Made by a program: the position numbers and the translations under genes. Below, piece after piece: positions 16,603-25,098 of a stretch of 64,000 nt of DNA. Within the stretch, counting starts at the first letter, position 1. Every line of letters starts with the position of its first letter. A model generated the notes under the pieces. The model saw only the letters and a program-made list of their open reading frames with translations. It was not told the origin of the DNA and made no database searches. The stretch covers positions 4,014,001-4,078,000 of the forward strand of contig NZ_CP022985.1 of NCBI RefSeq assembly GCF_003425985.1. The letters are read 5' to 3'. The stretch comes from Mariniflexile sp. TRM1-10. GTDB taxonomy: Bacteria; Bacteroidota; Bacteroidia; Flavobacteriales; Flavobacteriaceae.

Positions 16603-17817
16603 TCATGACTTGGCAACTATTTGAACTGATATTATTTTTTTTAGACCTTTGAAATAGAATTTGTTAGGGCGTTTGTCTTCATTGTATACTTTTACATCTG
16701 AAAATCGTTCTTGGTTTCGGTGTAAAAAATAATTTAGTGCTTCGGTTAGTGGTTCGTATTTTGAATCGAAAGGGTTGATTGTTATTAAATTTGCTGTGTT
16801 AGGCATGGTGGCATTATTATTTACTTTTATGCTTGCTGTTGCATTATTTAAATCCTTTTTTGTTAACCAGCGGTACTTCAAATGCACAAATTTACTATAA
16901 AGTATTTGTAGTTTTATTTTTTTTAATGCTTGGATGCTGTAATACCTCACAGCGATACGGCCCGTTTTACAATAGGCGGTTAGTGTGGCCATTACCGATT
17001 TTTTATTATAAACCACATGCTCGTTGTAAAGATAGGTGGTATCTACCCATTTTCGTTTGTGTAAAAAGTCACCACGCCCCATATCAAACACCTTAAAATT
17101 ATTGTTAAAACACCATTCTAGGTGGTTTACTATATTGATATGCCCTAAGTTAAAAACGGCATACTTAATATCATAACAGCTGTTCCAATGAAAAAATGTG
17201 TTTCCCATTATAAAGTTAAGGGTTATGTTAATTGGTTTGTCTTGATGGTAAATAACAAAGATTGCTGCTTTTTTATCTTGTATTAATGGGTACATTATTT
17301 GTTGGTACAGCTCGAGGAACGGCACTTCAAAATTGAACTCTTCTTTTTGTTGGAACCTTTGCTCGGTAATAACATGCAGGGTTTTAAATAATTTATCGTA
17401 TTCGTTTTTGTCTAAATTATTGCCATAATAGGTTGTATATGTAGGTTGTAAACATAGGTCGAGGCGTTTTTTGTAGCGTCTAAGTTGTGACCATCGGGCT
17501 TTTCTAACTTTTTTATTTATATAGTCTTGAAAGTTGGCGTAAGTGCTTAAGTTTATTAAGTAACCCGCATACAAGGGCGCTATTAGTTCATTATAGGTGC
17601 ACAATTGCTTGTTTAAAACGGGTTTTATATAACTGGGCACATCAAAAGTGCTTTTTAGGGTTTCATTATTGGTATGAGGTGTTTTGTTTTTATTTTCAAA
17701 GGCTATATCGAGCGCTATGGTGTTTTGTATTTCGCTATAGCATGCGGGTAGCGCCTCGTTGTTCACTATCTGGTCTATTAAGAAACTAGAGCGTTTATAG
17801 CGTATTTTTTTTGTCAT
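16603..17817 (-). CDS. GNAT (PF13480-like) acyltransferase paralogue 9
   Basis: This 404-residue paralogue shows KARWSQLRRYKKRLDLCL, YTTYYGNNLDKNEYDKLF, KAAIFVIYHQDKPINITLNF, YDIKYAVFNLGHINIVN and the signature DMGRGDFLHKRKW. DMGRGD is very close to the fDfGrGdepYK consensus of Acetyltransf_6. The tail module is recognisable but diverged (TEALNYFLHRNQERFSD, ending FYFKGLKKIISVQI). It is isolated by 284 and 373 bp of repeats, unlike the overlapping genes of the first block. Confidence 0.85.
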   Translation of the reverse strand: MTKKIRYKRSSFLIDQIVNNEALPACYSEIQNTIALDIAFENKNKTPHTNNETLKSTFDVPSYIKPVLNKQLCTYNELIAPLYAGYLINLSTYANFQDYINKKVRKARWSQLRRYKKRLDLCLQPTYTTYYGNNLDKNEYDKLFKTLHVITEQRFQQKEEFNFEVPFLELYQQIMYPLIQDKKAAIFVIYHQDKPINITLNFIMGNTFFHWNSCYDIKYAVFNLGHINIVNHLEWCFNNNFKVFDMGRGDFLHKRKWVDTTYLYNEHVVYNKKSVMATLTAYCKTGRIAVRYYSIQALKKIKLQILYSKFVHLKYRWLTKKDLNNATASIKVNNNATMPNTANLITINPFDSKYEPLTEALNYFLHRNQERFSDVKVYNEDKRPNKFYFKGLKKIISVQIVAKS

Positions 17818-18190
17818 GTTACTTTTTGGTTGTTGATTTAATTAAACAAATAAACGAATAAACAATACAAAATAGCCAAAAGCCAATAGCTGGTGGTCAA
17901 CAATCAATTCAACAATTCAACGGTTAAACGAATAAACAATATAAAAATAGTCATTAGTCATTAGTCATTAGTCAATGGTTGATGGTTTTTGGTTTAATTA
18001 AACAAATAAACGAATCAACGGATAAACAACCATGTTGGTAAATAGGACTTCGACTGCGCTCAGTCTGACATGATCAATTAGCGATTAACAATTGACAATT
18101 AACAATTAGCAATTGACAGTTAACGATTCTACAATTCTACAATTAAACGATTAAATGAATAAACAAGCATGTTGGTAATTTTTGGACATA
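17818..18190. repeat. Repeat-filled spacer with heptamer tract and family B
   Basis: It holds three perfect TCATTAG units at 17951-17971, several AACAAATAAACGAAT-type words, and a family B element at 18047-18072 (CTTCGACTGCGCTCAG, TCTGACATG). No gene is seen. Confidence 0.7.
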
Positions 18191-19381
18191 TTAATTTACT
18201 TTAGTTTTATTGGTTATTGTTATTTTTTGATTTTTGTTACGTCCTTGGACTATAAAACAGTTTGGATTGTTAGCTTCGATAAAAACTTTAACCGCATTGA
18301 TTGGGGTGTTGGTTTCGTATAAAAAATTATAAACGCTATTTTTTAAAAAATGGTAGGCTTTATCATCTCTAATGTCAATAGGTTTTAGGTTTCCTGTTGC
18401 TAGGGTTGTGGTTTCTATGCTTATTTTAAAGTTGCTGTCGGGGTTTTCCTGATGTGTAAAACGAAACAGTTGTTTTTTTAAACGTTTATGGTGTGCGCTT
18501 ATCTTGTTATTTAAATAGAAGTGGTAGAGTTTGTAGCGGCATTTTTCTTTAAAAGCTTGGTAATTGGCTGTACAAACCGCATTTAGTTGTTTTGGGTTGT
18601 ACAGGATGTACGTGTTATAAAAATGCACCTGTGTTGCCCATTTGCTTTTGTAGTTATTATAGCCTTTTAATAAATCGTATAGTTTATAGTTTTTAGTGAT
18701 GCACCACTCAATATTTTTAAGCATATCGATGGCTCCTAAATGAAATTTGGAGTAGTCGATATCGTAGGCACTAATGATGTAATAGCCCAAGTTGTTATTA
18801 AATAAATTTATGCGAATGCTAATAGGGGTGTGGGCATCGTAAATGACAAACATGTTTGCTTTTTTATCCAGAACCAATTGGTATATGGTTTTATGGAATT
18901 CCTCTAAATGCTGCAGTTCGTAATTGGCTTCTTGCTTTTGTTGAAATCGCCTAATTAACAGGGCTTCCAAGGCTACAAAAAGGGCATCATATTCCTGTCT
19001 ATCCATAGCACCAAAAAAAACTTTATAGGTAATGGGAAAGCAGGTTTCCAATTTCTTTACGTAGCGTTTTAAATTATTCCTGTTTTTGGCGTTAAAGTTT
19101 TGTAGTAAATAATCATTTAGGGTTTTAAAGGTTTCCAATTCTACTACATGGCCTTTTAGTGTTTGAACGGTTTTTAGTTTAATACCGCTATTTTCACGGA
19201 CATTTATAGTTAAATAGTCTGGTACATCTTGTACTATTTGCAGCTGCGCCGTATTGGTGTGTTGATGTTCCGTGTTTTTATACAGTAGGGTATTGCCTAG
19301 ATACATGGCTCCGTAGCAAGCTGGTAGGTTGTTGTCGGCGAGCCACGATTTTAAAAATGTAAGTTTTGTTAGGCTAGGCAT
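18191..19381 (-). CDS. GNAT (PF13480-like) acyltransferase paralogue 10
   Basis: This 396-residue paralogue has KNRNNLKRYVKKLETCF, YKVFFGAMDRQEYDALF, KANMFVIYDAHTPISIRINLF, YDIDYSKFHLGAIDMLK and the signature DLLKGYNNYKSKW. The LKG in place of GxGD groups it with paralogues 7 and 11. The tail module FLKNSVYNFLYETNTPINA is present. Its ATG overlaps the end of paralogue 11 by 8 bp. Cytoplasmic; substrate unknown. Confidence 0.85.
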   Translation of the reverse strand: MPSLTKLTFLKSWLADNNLPACYGAMYLGNTLLYKNTEHQHTNTAQLQIVQDVPDYLTINVRENSGIKLKTVQTLKGHVVELETFKTLNDYLLQNFNAKNRNNLKRYVKKLETCFPITYKVFFGAMDRQEYDALFVALEALLIRRFQQKQEANYELQHLEEFHKTIYQLVLDKKANMFVIYDAHTPISIRINLFNNNLGYYIISAYDIDYSKFHLGAIDMLKNIEWCITKNYKLYDLLKGYNNYKSKWATQVHFYNTYILYNPKQLNAVCTANYQAFKEKCRYKLYHFYLNNKISAHHKRLKKQLFRFTHQENPDSNFKISIETTTLATGNLKPIDIRDDKAYHFLKNSVYNFLYETNTPINAVKVFIEANNPNCFIVQGRNKNQKITITNKTKVN

Positions 19382-20582
19382 GGCTTATTATTTGGAAGTT
19401 TTTGGTTCCTGTAATGGCAAAGGTTTGCTGTTTTTCGTCGTTTGTAAAAACCTTGATGTTGGCAATATGGTCTTGCTGGTTAAACAGGAAATCGCATACC
19501 GGCTTTTTTAAAAAGGTAAACGGTTGTTGGTTTATATCTATAAGCTTTAGTGCGTTGTAGTTTTCTAAATATGTTATGGGCAGCGTTTCTAAAACGGTGA
19601 ACTGTTTGTTGTGGTTGTTATTGTTTCTGTGCGTTAGGTTGTATTTCCATTGGATACCTTTTTTAAGTAATTTATGAACCTGCAGTGTTTTTAAAACCGA
19701 AACCATGGCGTAAAATCCTTTTATTTTAAAGGCATTGTACCATGCTACTGTGGTTGCTACTGCCGATTTAGGGTTGTAAACTATTTGTTTTTGAAAATGA
19801 TATTCGGTATCAGTCCATTTGGATTTATAATCGTAATGTCCTTTTAAAAAGTCGAATACTTCCAAGTTGTTTTCAAAGGCCCATTGGGTTACTTTTATCA
19901 AATCTAAAAAGCCTATTGAAAATTTAGAAAAATTGGTGTCATACGATTTTAAATATCCGTACACCGCCTTACCACTTATCATGTTTATGCTTATGCTTAT
20001 GGGGGTTTCATCGGCATAAATGACCGATAGAAACGCTTCCTTGTTTTGTATTAATGGGTATATTTTTTCTCTATAATATTCCCAATAGGGTATTTCATCA
20101 TTCACCATTTGTTTTTCAACAAAGCGGGTTTCTAGCATTTTATACAGCTGGTTGAATAGGGTGTTAAACTCCTGTGGCGTGGTATTGCCATAAATTGTTT
20201 TATAGGAAATGTTGAATGATTGGTTTAGTCGCTTTTCGAAGGTTCTAAATTGGGCTCTGCGCTTTGCACTAAACTTACATTCCATATAGTCTTTAAAATT
20301 TTTGTAATTTTTAAGATTTATCGAGGTTCCTGTAAAGGTATTTAATGTTATGCTTTTTGTATTGCTATAGGGTGTTGTTTCCAGGTAGTTGGGTACATCA
20401 AAAACCATCCAACAGGCATTTGTTAAAATGGCTTCGGTGGTTTTGCCTTGTGTTTCGTTATTTTTGATTTTGGAATCCTTAATGGCAATGGTTTGGTAGT
20501 ATGTAGAGGCTGTTCGCTCTAGCAGTAAAACCGTTAGGAAGTTAATGGGTTTTGCTTTTATATACTGTAACCACTTTGGCAT
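19374..20582 (-). CDS. GNAT (PF13480-like) acyltransferase paralogue 11
   Basis: This 402-residue paralogue has KRRAQFRTFEKRLNQSF, YKTIYGNTTPQEFNTLF, EAFLSVIYADETPISISINM, YDTNFSKFSIGFLDLIK and the signature DFLKGHYDYKSKW, close to that of paralogue 10. The tail module FLKKPVCDFLFNQQDHIAN is present. It overlaps paralogue 10 and lies 135 bp downstream of paralogue 12; that spacer is dominated by a heptamer tract. Confidence 0.85.
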   Translation of the reverse strand: MPKWLQYIKAKPINFLTVLLLERTASTYYQTIAIKDSKIKNNETQGKTTEAILTNACWMVFDVPNYLETTPYSNTKSITLNTFTGTSINLKNYKNFKDYMECKFSAKRRAQFRTFEKRLNQSFNISYKTIYGNTTPQEFNTLFNQLYKMLETRFVEKQMVNDEIPYWEYYREKIYPLIQNKEAFLSVIYADETPISISINMISGKAVYGYLKSYDTNFSKFSIGFLDLIKVTQWAFENNLEVFDFLKGHYDYKSKWTDTEYHFQKQIVYNPKSAVATTVAWYNAFKIKGFYAMVSVLKTLQVHKLLKKGIQWKYNLTHRNNNNHNKQFTVLETLPITYLENYNALKLIDINQQPFTFLKKPVCDFLFNQQDHIANIKVFTNDEKQQTFAITGTKNFQIISHA

Positions 20583-20592
20583 ATTTGAATAA

Positions 20593-20641
20593 TGATTAAT
20601 GATTAGTGATTAATGATTAGTGATTAATGGTTAGTGATTAA
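20593..20641 (+). repeat. Seven consecutive heptamers of TGATTAR type
   Basis: Seven back-to-back seven-base units occur without interruption. They alternate TGATTAA and TGATTAG, with one TGGTTAG variant. This is the cleanest tandem stretch of the heptamer words that fill spacers throughout the window. Confidence 0.9.
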
Positions 20642-20717
20642 CAAAATAGCTACTGTAAATAGTCAAATCAATAATTCATTCTAGATTTATTTTCCATAAT
20701 TACATCCAACGGGTTAT

Positions 20718-21656
20718 TTAGTTTAAACGGTATTTAATTTTATCTATGGACCATTTGTTGCCAATAAAGGTTTTATCTCTTAAAAACTGCTTCGTGAGTA
20801 ATTCCATTTTAGTTGCATACGCCAACATGACGGGGAGTACGATGTGTTTTTTATAAAAAATATGGTAGTTTAAAACATAGGTTTCGTTGCACCACTTTGA
20901 TTTATAATCGGTTTTACCTATGGATAGGTCGAAAATTGTTTTATCATTTAATATGCACCATTCCAATTGTTTGTATATGCTAATATCTCCCAAATTGTAA
21001 TTGGAATAGTTAATGTCATAGGCCTGTATGTGGCTAAAGGTAATATCGGCAAGGTGGTAATTTAGGGTAATACTGATGGGCTTGTCTTTATCGAAAATAA
21101 CATGTAAGGATGCTTTTTTGTTTACAATTTTCTCGTAGCTGCTCGCTTGTAGCGCACTCCATTTGGGGAGGTATCTGTTGTATATTTTTTTTTCTTTAAA
21201 CCTTTCTTTTAATAAGTTATAGAAGACCTCAAAAATATAATCGTATTCCTTTTTTTCCATGATACCCGTAAAAACCTCATATCTAATTTGATGGTTAAGC
21301 TCTAACTTTCTTTGCTTTGAAAACAGGTTTTTTTTGTTTCGTTTGCTTAAATGCGTATCCATATAGGATGTTACCGTGCTGTGGTTGGATAAGTTAACCA
21401 AAAACCCTTTGTATTGTTTTATGTTTAATTGGCCTAGCTTTTTATTGGTGTTTGCGGATTGAATTTGTAAATAAGATGGCATATCGCACACAATTGTTAA
21501 CAGTTTAACCGCTGTATTTTTACTGGTAATGGACTCTTTTATTTCTGTATTGGTTTTTTTATTTAAAATATGTGGCACATATAAATCACTAAGTTCATCA
21601 TTTAAGAATAACTCGTAAGCAAGGTATTTTGTATTAAATAATTTACTTAGTAGCAT
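20718..21656 (-). CDS. GNAT (PF13480-like) paralogue 12, short form
   Basis: This 312-residue paralogue ends soon after the GNAT fold and lacks the tail module, like paralogue 3. Features are RNKKNLFSKQRKLELNHQI, YEVFTGIMEKKEYDYIF, KASLHVIFDKDKPISITLNYH, YDINYSNYNLGDISIYK and the signature DLSIGKTDYKSKW. It is the first GNAT of the second block and overlaps the SGNH/AlgJ-like gene by 10 bp, so it is translationally linked to an O-acylation pair. That links this family directly to sugar acylation genes. Confidence 0.82.
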   Translation of the reverse strand: MLLSKLFNTKYLAYELFLNDELSDLYVPHILNKKTNTEIKESITSKNTAVKLLTIVCDMPSYLQIQSANTNKKLGQLNIKQYKGFLVNLSNHSTVTSYMDTHLSKRNKKNLFSKQRKLELNHQIRYEVFTGIMEKKEYDYIFEVFYNLLKERFKEKKIYNRYLPKWSALQASSYEKIVNKKASLHVIFDKDKPISITLNYHLADITFSHIQAYDINYSNYNLGDISIYKQLEWCILNDKTIFDLSIGKTDYKSKWCNETYVLNYHIFYKKHIVLPVMLAYATKMELLTKQFLRDKTFIGNKWSIDKIKYRLN

Positions 21657-22624
21657 GGGGAGGGGGTGATTGGGTATTGGGTTGTTATGTTGTGTTTTAT
21701 ATCTGCTGCTAGTAATTTTGTGAGCTGCTTTGCGCTTTGGGATTCTAAATGTAAGCCGTCGTAGGTTTTAAACTGATTGTGTTTATGGGTATAATTAAAA
21801 TATGGGGCCTGGTATACTTTAGAGATGCTGTCCATTTCGACATCAAATTTAGGCCAAAATGTATTTTCAATTGTCAAAACCTCTTGGTCGGCAGGTAAAC
21901 GAACTAAAAACACCTCACCTTTAGACTTTAAAAAGGTGAGCAGTTCAAAAAAACTATTTTTACGATAATTAGAAACTATTTGATTTTCAACAGTTTTATT
22001 TAAATATTGTAAAGTAAGCGATTTCCAGTATTTCATATCGCTTTCAGGAATGGTATCGCCTTGGGTTATTATTTGAACTTCATTCCAGCCATTAGCGTGT
22101 GAGGTTTTATGATTCCATTGGTCATGACTGTGTAGGGCATTGTACAAAGGCTGTCCGTAAGTGTTGATGATGTAATTATAATTCGGATTTGATGTAAATT
22201 CGGTTATTTTTCCTAAGATGGTTTTTTTATCCATGTTGTTAATATCTTCATCACTGGCTTGTTTTTGTGCTGCAAAACTACCTGGAGCAACCGATAAGAT
22301 AAAGAGTTGCTTTTTGGAAGTTGTTTGCTTTAATTTTTTTTTGATAGCATCCAGATATACAGAGCCAAATTGTGACTGTGTTCCGTCTAATGCGAAGTTA
22401 TCCAAAGGCCATTCAAAATCAAATGGTTCAAGTTCTTTTTCTATCATGCTTGGAACGATGCCCTCACTAGCTGTTGATAATCCTAATATTAAACTACCTG
22501 CTGGCCGTGTGAATTTTTTATAATAATCGTCAACGTATCCTTGTGATAATTTGTGGACTAAAGATAGGTAAGTTCCTATAAATACACTAATAAAAATAAC
22601 AGTTTTAATAACGAGCCCCTTCAT
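21647..22624 (-). CDS. Membrane-anchored SGNH/AlgJ-like protein, partner of the MBOAT
   Basis: This 325-residue protein has an N-terminal transmembrane helix (residues 5-22). It then shows a GDSL/SGNH-like first block (SLILGLSTASEGIVPS) and a last block YDGLHLESQSAKQLTKLL that carries the expected Asp-x-x-His-like element. Between them lie Trp- and Asn-rich segments typical of periplasmic acyl-transfer partners. It starts 6 bp after the MBOAT gene. In alginate, cellulose and teichoic acid acylation the MBOAT passes an acyl group across the membrane and an AlgJ/DltD/PatB-type partner delivers it to the polymer; the same division of labour is inferred here. Direct catalytic assignment is tentative. 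Confidence 0.65.
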   Translation of the reverse strand: MKGLVIKTVIFISVFIGTYLSLVHKLSQGYVDDYYKKFTRPAGSLILGLSTASEGIVPSMIEKELEPFDFEWPLDNFALDGTQSQFGSVYLDAIKKKLKQTTSKKQLFILSVAPGSFAAQKQASDEDINNMDKKTILGKITEFTSNPNYNYIINTYGQPLYNALHSHDQWNHKTSHANGWNEVQIITQGDTIPESDMKYWKSLTLQYLNKTVENQIVSNYRKNSFFELLTFLKSKGEVFLVRLPADQEVLTIENTFWPKFDVEMDSISKVYQAPYFNYTHKHNQFKTYDGLHLESQSAKQLTKLLAADIKHNITTQYPITPSPCY

Positions 22625-22630
22625 AGTTTC

Positions 22631-24073
22631 TTAAAATTGAAAATAGATAAACGTGTTTTGCCTGTTTATAGCAAATAGGCTTATTATAGCTATAAAACTT
22701 ATGTAAATACTCCATCTTATGTATGTGGGTTTTCCAATAACCAGTTCGTGTATTTTATTGTTTCCTTTAAAGTAATGAACCGTTTGTACCAATATTATTA
22801 GCACCAAGCAAATTGCAAGCTCTATATAGTTGTTAAGTATGTTAATGTGTAAACTGCCAAATTGAAACATGCTTTTTATATACACCACCGCGTGCTCTAT
22901 ACTTGTGGCTCGGAAAAATACCAGCGAGAGCATTAAGTAGCCACCAACGATTGCCCATCCTAAAAAGGCCACCACTTTTTGGGGCAGTTTTAGCTTTTTT
23001 ATAAGTTGCTGCCTTATTTTATTTGTGCTAACTTCTATAATGAGCAGTACGGCATTTAGCAAGCTCCATACGACAAAGGTCCAATTGGCACCATGCCACA
23101 GACCGTTAACAAAAAAGACTATCAGAATAGCGGTTACCCTGCTTAATTTGTAATTTTTAACCAGTGGTTGGTATAAATAATCGCGTAGCCAATGCATAAA
23201 GGATATGTGCCATCGTTTCCAAAATTGCCTTGCCGATGTGGAAAAGAATGGTCGGTTAAAATTTTGCATTAAATCGATGTTTAATGTTTTGGCAGTACCT
23301 ATGGCAATGGCTGTATAGGCTGAAAAATCGAAATAGATTTGAAAGCAAAAAAATAGTGCTCCCAAAAATAAGGCAATGCCATGGGGTGATTGGGCGTTTT
23401 CAAAAGCTTCGTCCACGTAAACTCCCAAACGGTCTGCTACCACTACTTTTAGAAAAAATCCCCATGCCATGGTTACCAGCCCTTGTTTTATGTTTGGTAA
23501 ATGTAGTTGTGTTTGCCGTTTTAATTGTGGCAGCAAACGTGATGCGCGTTCGATAGGTCCTGCTACCAATTGTGGAAAAAAGCACACATACAATGCAAAC
23601 CAGCCCAAGTGGGTTTCGGGTTCTATTTTTCGGCGGTATACATCGATGGTATAGCTAAGGGTTTGAAAGGTGTAAAAACTAATGCCAATAGGCAGTAATA
23701 ATTGGCTAAAGTTATAGGTATCAATGGCATTGGTACTGCTATGGCCCATTCCTAAAAATACAAGGAGTTGGTTGATGGTATTGGAAAAAAAGGCTAGGTA
23801 CTTAAATGTGCAAAGCATTCCAATATTAACAGCAATGCTTAACGCCAAGTAGTATTTTCTAACGCGTGCTGTTGCACGTGCCATTTTTAGAGCTGCATAA
23901 TAGTCTACGGTTGTTGAAATGAGTAAGAATATAACCAGCTTGGGGCTGTGAACCATATAAAAAAAGTAGCTTGCCGCTAACAGCCATATCCATCGGTATT
24001 TGTAGGGTGTTATAAAAAAACCGATAAAAACGACAGGGAAAAATAGTAGAAATTCAAAGGAATTGAATAACAT
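22631..24073 (-). CDS. MBOAT-family (AlgI/DltB-like) O-acyltransferase
   Basis: This 480-residue polytopic membrane protein has about ten hydrophobic segments. It carries the MBOAT hallmarks QFWKRWHISFMHWLRDYLYQPL and NGLWHGANWTFVVWSLLNA, the second with the conserved active-site His. The N-terminal LLLFFPVVFIGFFITP-like segment and YFSYTAIAIG-type core match AlgI. It is the first gene of the second block operon, followed by the SGNH-like partner and GNAT paralogues 12 to 8. O-acylation of a polysaccharide or lipid-linked sugar is the expected role. Confidence 0.93.
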   Translation of the reverse strand: MLFNSFEFLLFFPVVFIGFFITPYKYRWIWLLAASYFFYMVHSPKLVIFLLISTTVDYYAALKMARATARVRKYYLALSIAVNIGMLCTFKYLAFFSNTINQLLVFLGMGHSSTNAIDTYNFSQLLLPIGISFYTFQTLSYTIDVYRRKIEPETHLGWFALYVCFFPQLVAGPIERASRLLPQLKRQTQLHLPNIKQGLVTMAWGFFLKVVVADRLGVYVDEAFENAQSPHGIALFLGALFFCFQIYFDFSAYTAIAIGTAKTLNIDLMQNFNRPFFSTSARQFWKRWHISFMHWLRDYLYQPLVKNYKLSRVTAILIVFFVNGLWHGANWTFVVWSLLNAVLLIIEVSTNKIRQQLIKKLKLPQKVVAFLGWAIVGGYLMLSLVFFRATSIEHAVVYIKSMFQFGSLHINILNNYIELAICLVLIILVQTVHYFKGNNKIHELVIGKPTYIRWSIYISFIAIISLFAINRQNTFIYFQF

Positions 24074-24114
24074 AATGGCGCCTTGTTGGGTTTAAATATT
24101 ATAGACTTGGTGGG

Positions 24115-24122
24115 CAAACATA
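24115..24122 (-). promoter_or_regulatory. Possible -7 element for the MBOAT operon
   Basis: On the minus strand this reads TATGTTTG, matching TAnnTTTG, about 42 bp upstream of the MBOAT start codon. No TTG is seen at the usual 17-21 bp distance, so support is limited to position and the -7 match. Confidence 0.4.
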
Positions 24123-24527
24123 CTTTATTTTTTGCAATGTGGTTAAGATTTTATTTGAAACGCCGATATATTAGATGATGTGTTGGGATTTTTGATTTAC
24201 GATTGACGATTTACGATTGATGATTCAGAATTCAGAATTTGGGGCTTGAATCAACTTTTAACTTTTAATGTGGTTATGAGGTTATATGGTTATGTTCTTG
24301 TGGTCGTTTAGTAAAATAGTTTTCAGCTTTTTAACTTTCTAACTACTGCCGTGAAACGTGAATGGAGAAGCGGAAGTTTAGACTTCTTGGATTGTTAGAT
24401 TGGAGGTTGGGTGGGTTAATGATTGATTAATGATTTACGATTAACGATTTTTGAATTTAGACTTGTAAGTATGGTGTTTTATGTTTATGAATCAACTTTT
24501 TACTCATAATTCATAATTTTTAGATCC

Positions 24528-24621
24528 GGTTCTCGATACGCTGCGCACTCGAACTGACAATATGTTTTGATGTCAGTTCGAGTGAAACGCGTAGGTACGG
24601 AGCGTTTTGTATCGAGAACGG
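24528..24621. repeat. Repeat family A, inverted pair left of the GIY-YIG gene
   Basis: The left arm GGTTCTCGATACG...CTCGAACTGACA is followed after 12 bases by the inverted form TGTCAGTTCGAGTG...GTATCGAGAAC. The two arms can form a long imperfect hairpin. The right arm is longer and carries AAACGCGTAGG and ACGGAGCG, words also present in the element at 25153-25203. Confidence 0.85.
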
Positions 24622-24736
24622 TTGGGTAGTAGGATTAATGATTGATGATTGATGATTTTTAGATTTTGGTTCTCGATACCATTTTCTCATACTTCGAAAA
24701 TCACTCGAACTGACAAGCTGGGTAGTGTATCGAGAA

Positions 24737-25033
24737 CTATTTGGAGTTAAATTTTTTCTTAGCAAGATTTGGCAACTTGTCAAATTCATTATTTATTAAA
24801 GCTTCTTTTTTTGCTCTAGACCATTTTTTAATTTGCTTTTCAGTGTCAATAGCCATATTTGGTTCTGTAAATTCTGCGTAAAACATGAGTTTTATAGGTC
24901 TTCTTGAGTATGTATAGCTGTCTGAGTGCTTTCCAGCGGTGTGTTCTATTATCCTTTTTTCAAGATTTGAGGTGAATCCTGTATAGTAGGTTTCGTCTGC
25001 GCATTTTAAAATGTATACATAGTAGATTCTCAT
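24737..25033 (-). CDS. GIY-YIG single-domain nuclease (YhbQ/UPF0213-like)
   Basis: This 98-residue protein is essentially one GIY-YIG domain: YYVYILKCADETYYTGFTS (the GIY and YIG strands are YVY and YTG), NLEKRIIEH with the conserved Arg and His, and a lysine-rich end (TEKQIKKWSRAKKEAL). Length and composition match the small YhbQ-like group found widely in Bacteroidetes. Family A repeats flank it on both sides (24528-24714 and 25099-25203), and the 3' end abuts a repeat fragment. No link to polysaccharide synthesis is apparent. Function in DNA repair, or in mobility of the flanking repeats, is open. Confidence 0.88.
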   Translation of the reverse strand: MRIYYVYILKCADETYYTGFTSNLEKRIIEHTAGKHSDSYTYSRRPIKLMFYAEFTEPNMAIDTEKQIKKWSRAKKEALINNEFDKLPNLAKKKFNSK

Positions 25034-25098
25034 ATTTTAAAGTGTTGATTGATTTCAAAAGTAATTAAAACTATGGGGTTTTGATATGTTTTGTGCTT

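Larger units (their letters stand above)
24074..24736. repeat. Repeat-filled spacer (heptamer tracts, family A)
   Basis: It contains heptamer-register blocks at about 24190-24270 and 24425-24520, the family A inverted pair at 24528-24621 and another family A half at 24667-24714. A short tail, GTATCGAGAAC, sits next to the stop of the GIY-YIG gene. No credible gene is seen; open frames here are only readings through the repeats. Confidence 0.75.

Noticed and set aside
20593..20641. CRISPR-like array.
   Set aside because: Units are 7 bp, contiguous, without spacers, and no Cas gene is present.
24520..24789. An 89-codon minus-strand frame overlapping repeat A.
   Set aside because: It overlaps the end of the GIY-YIG gene in another frame and encodes only repeat sequence.
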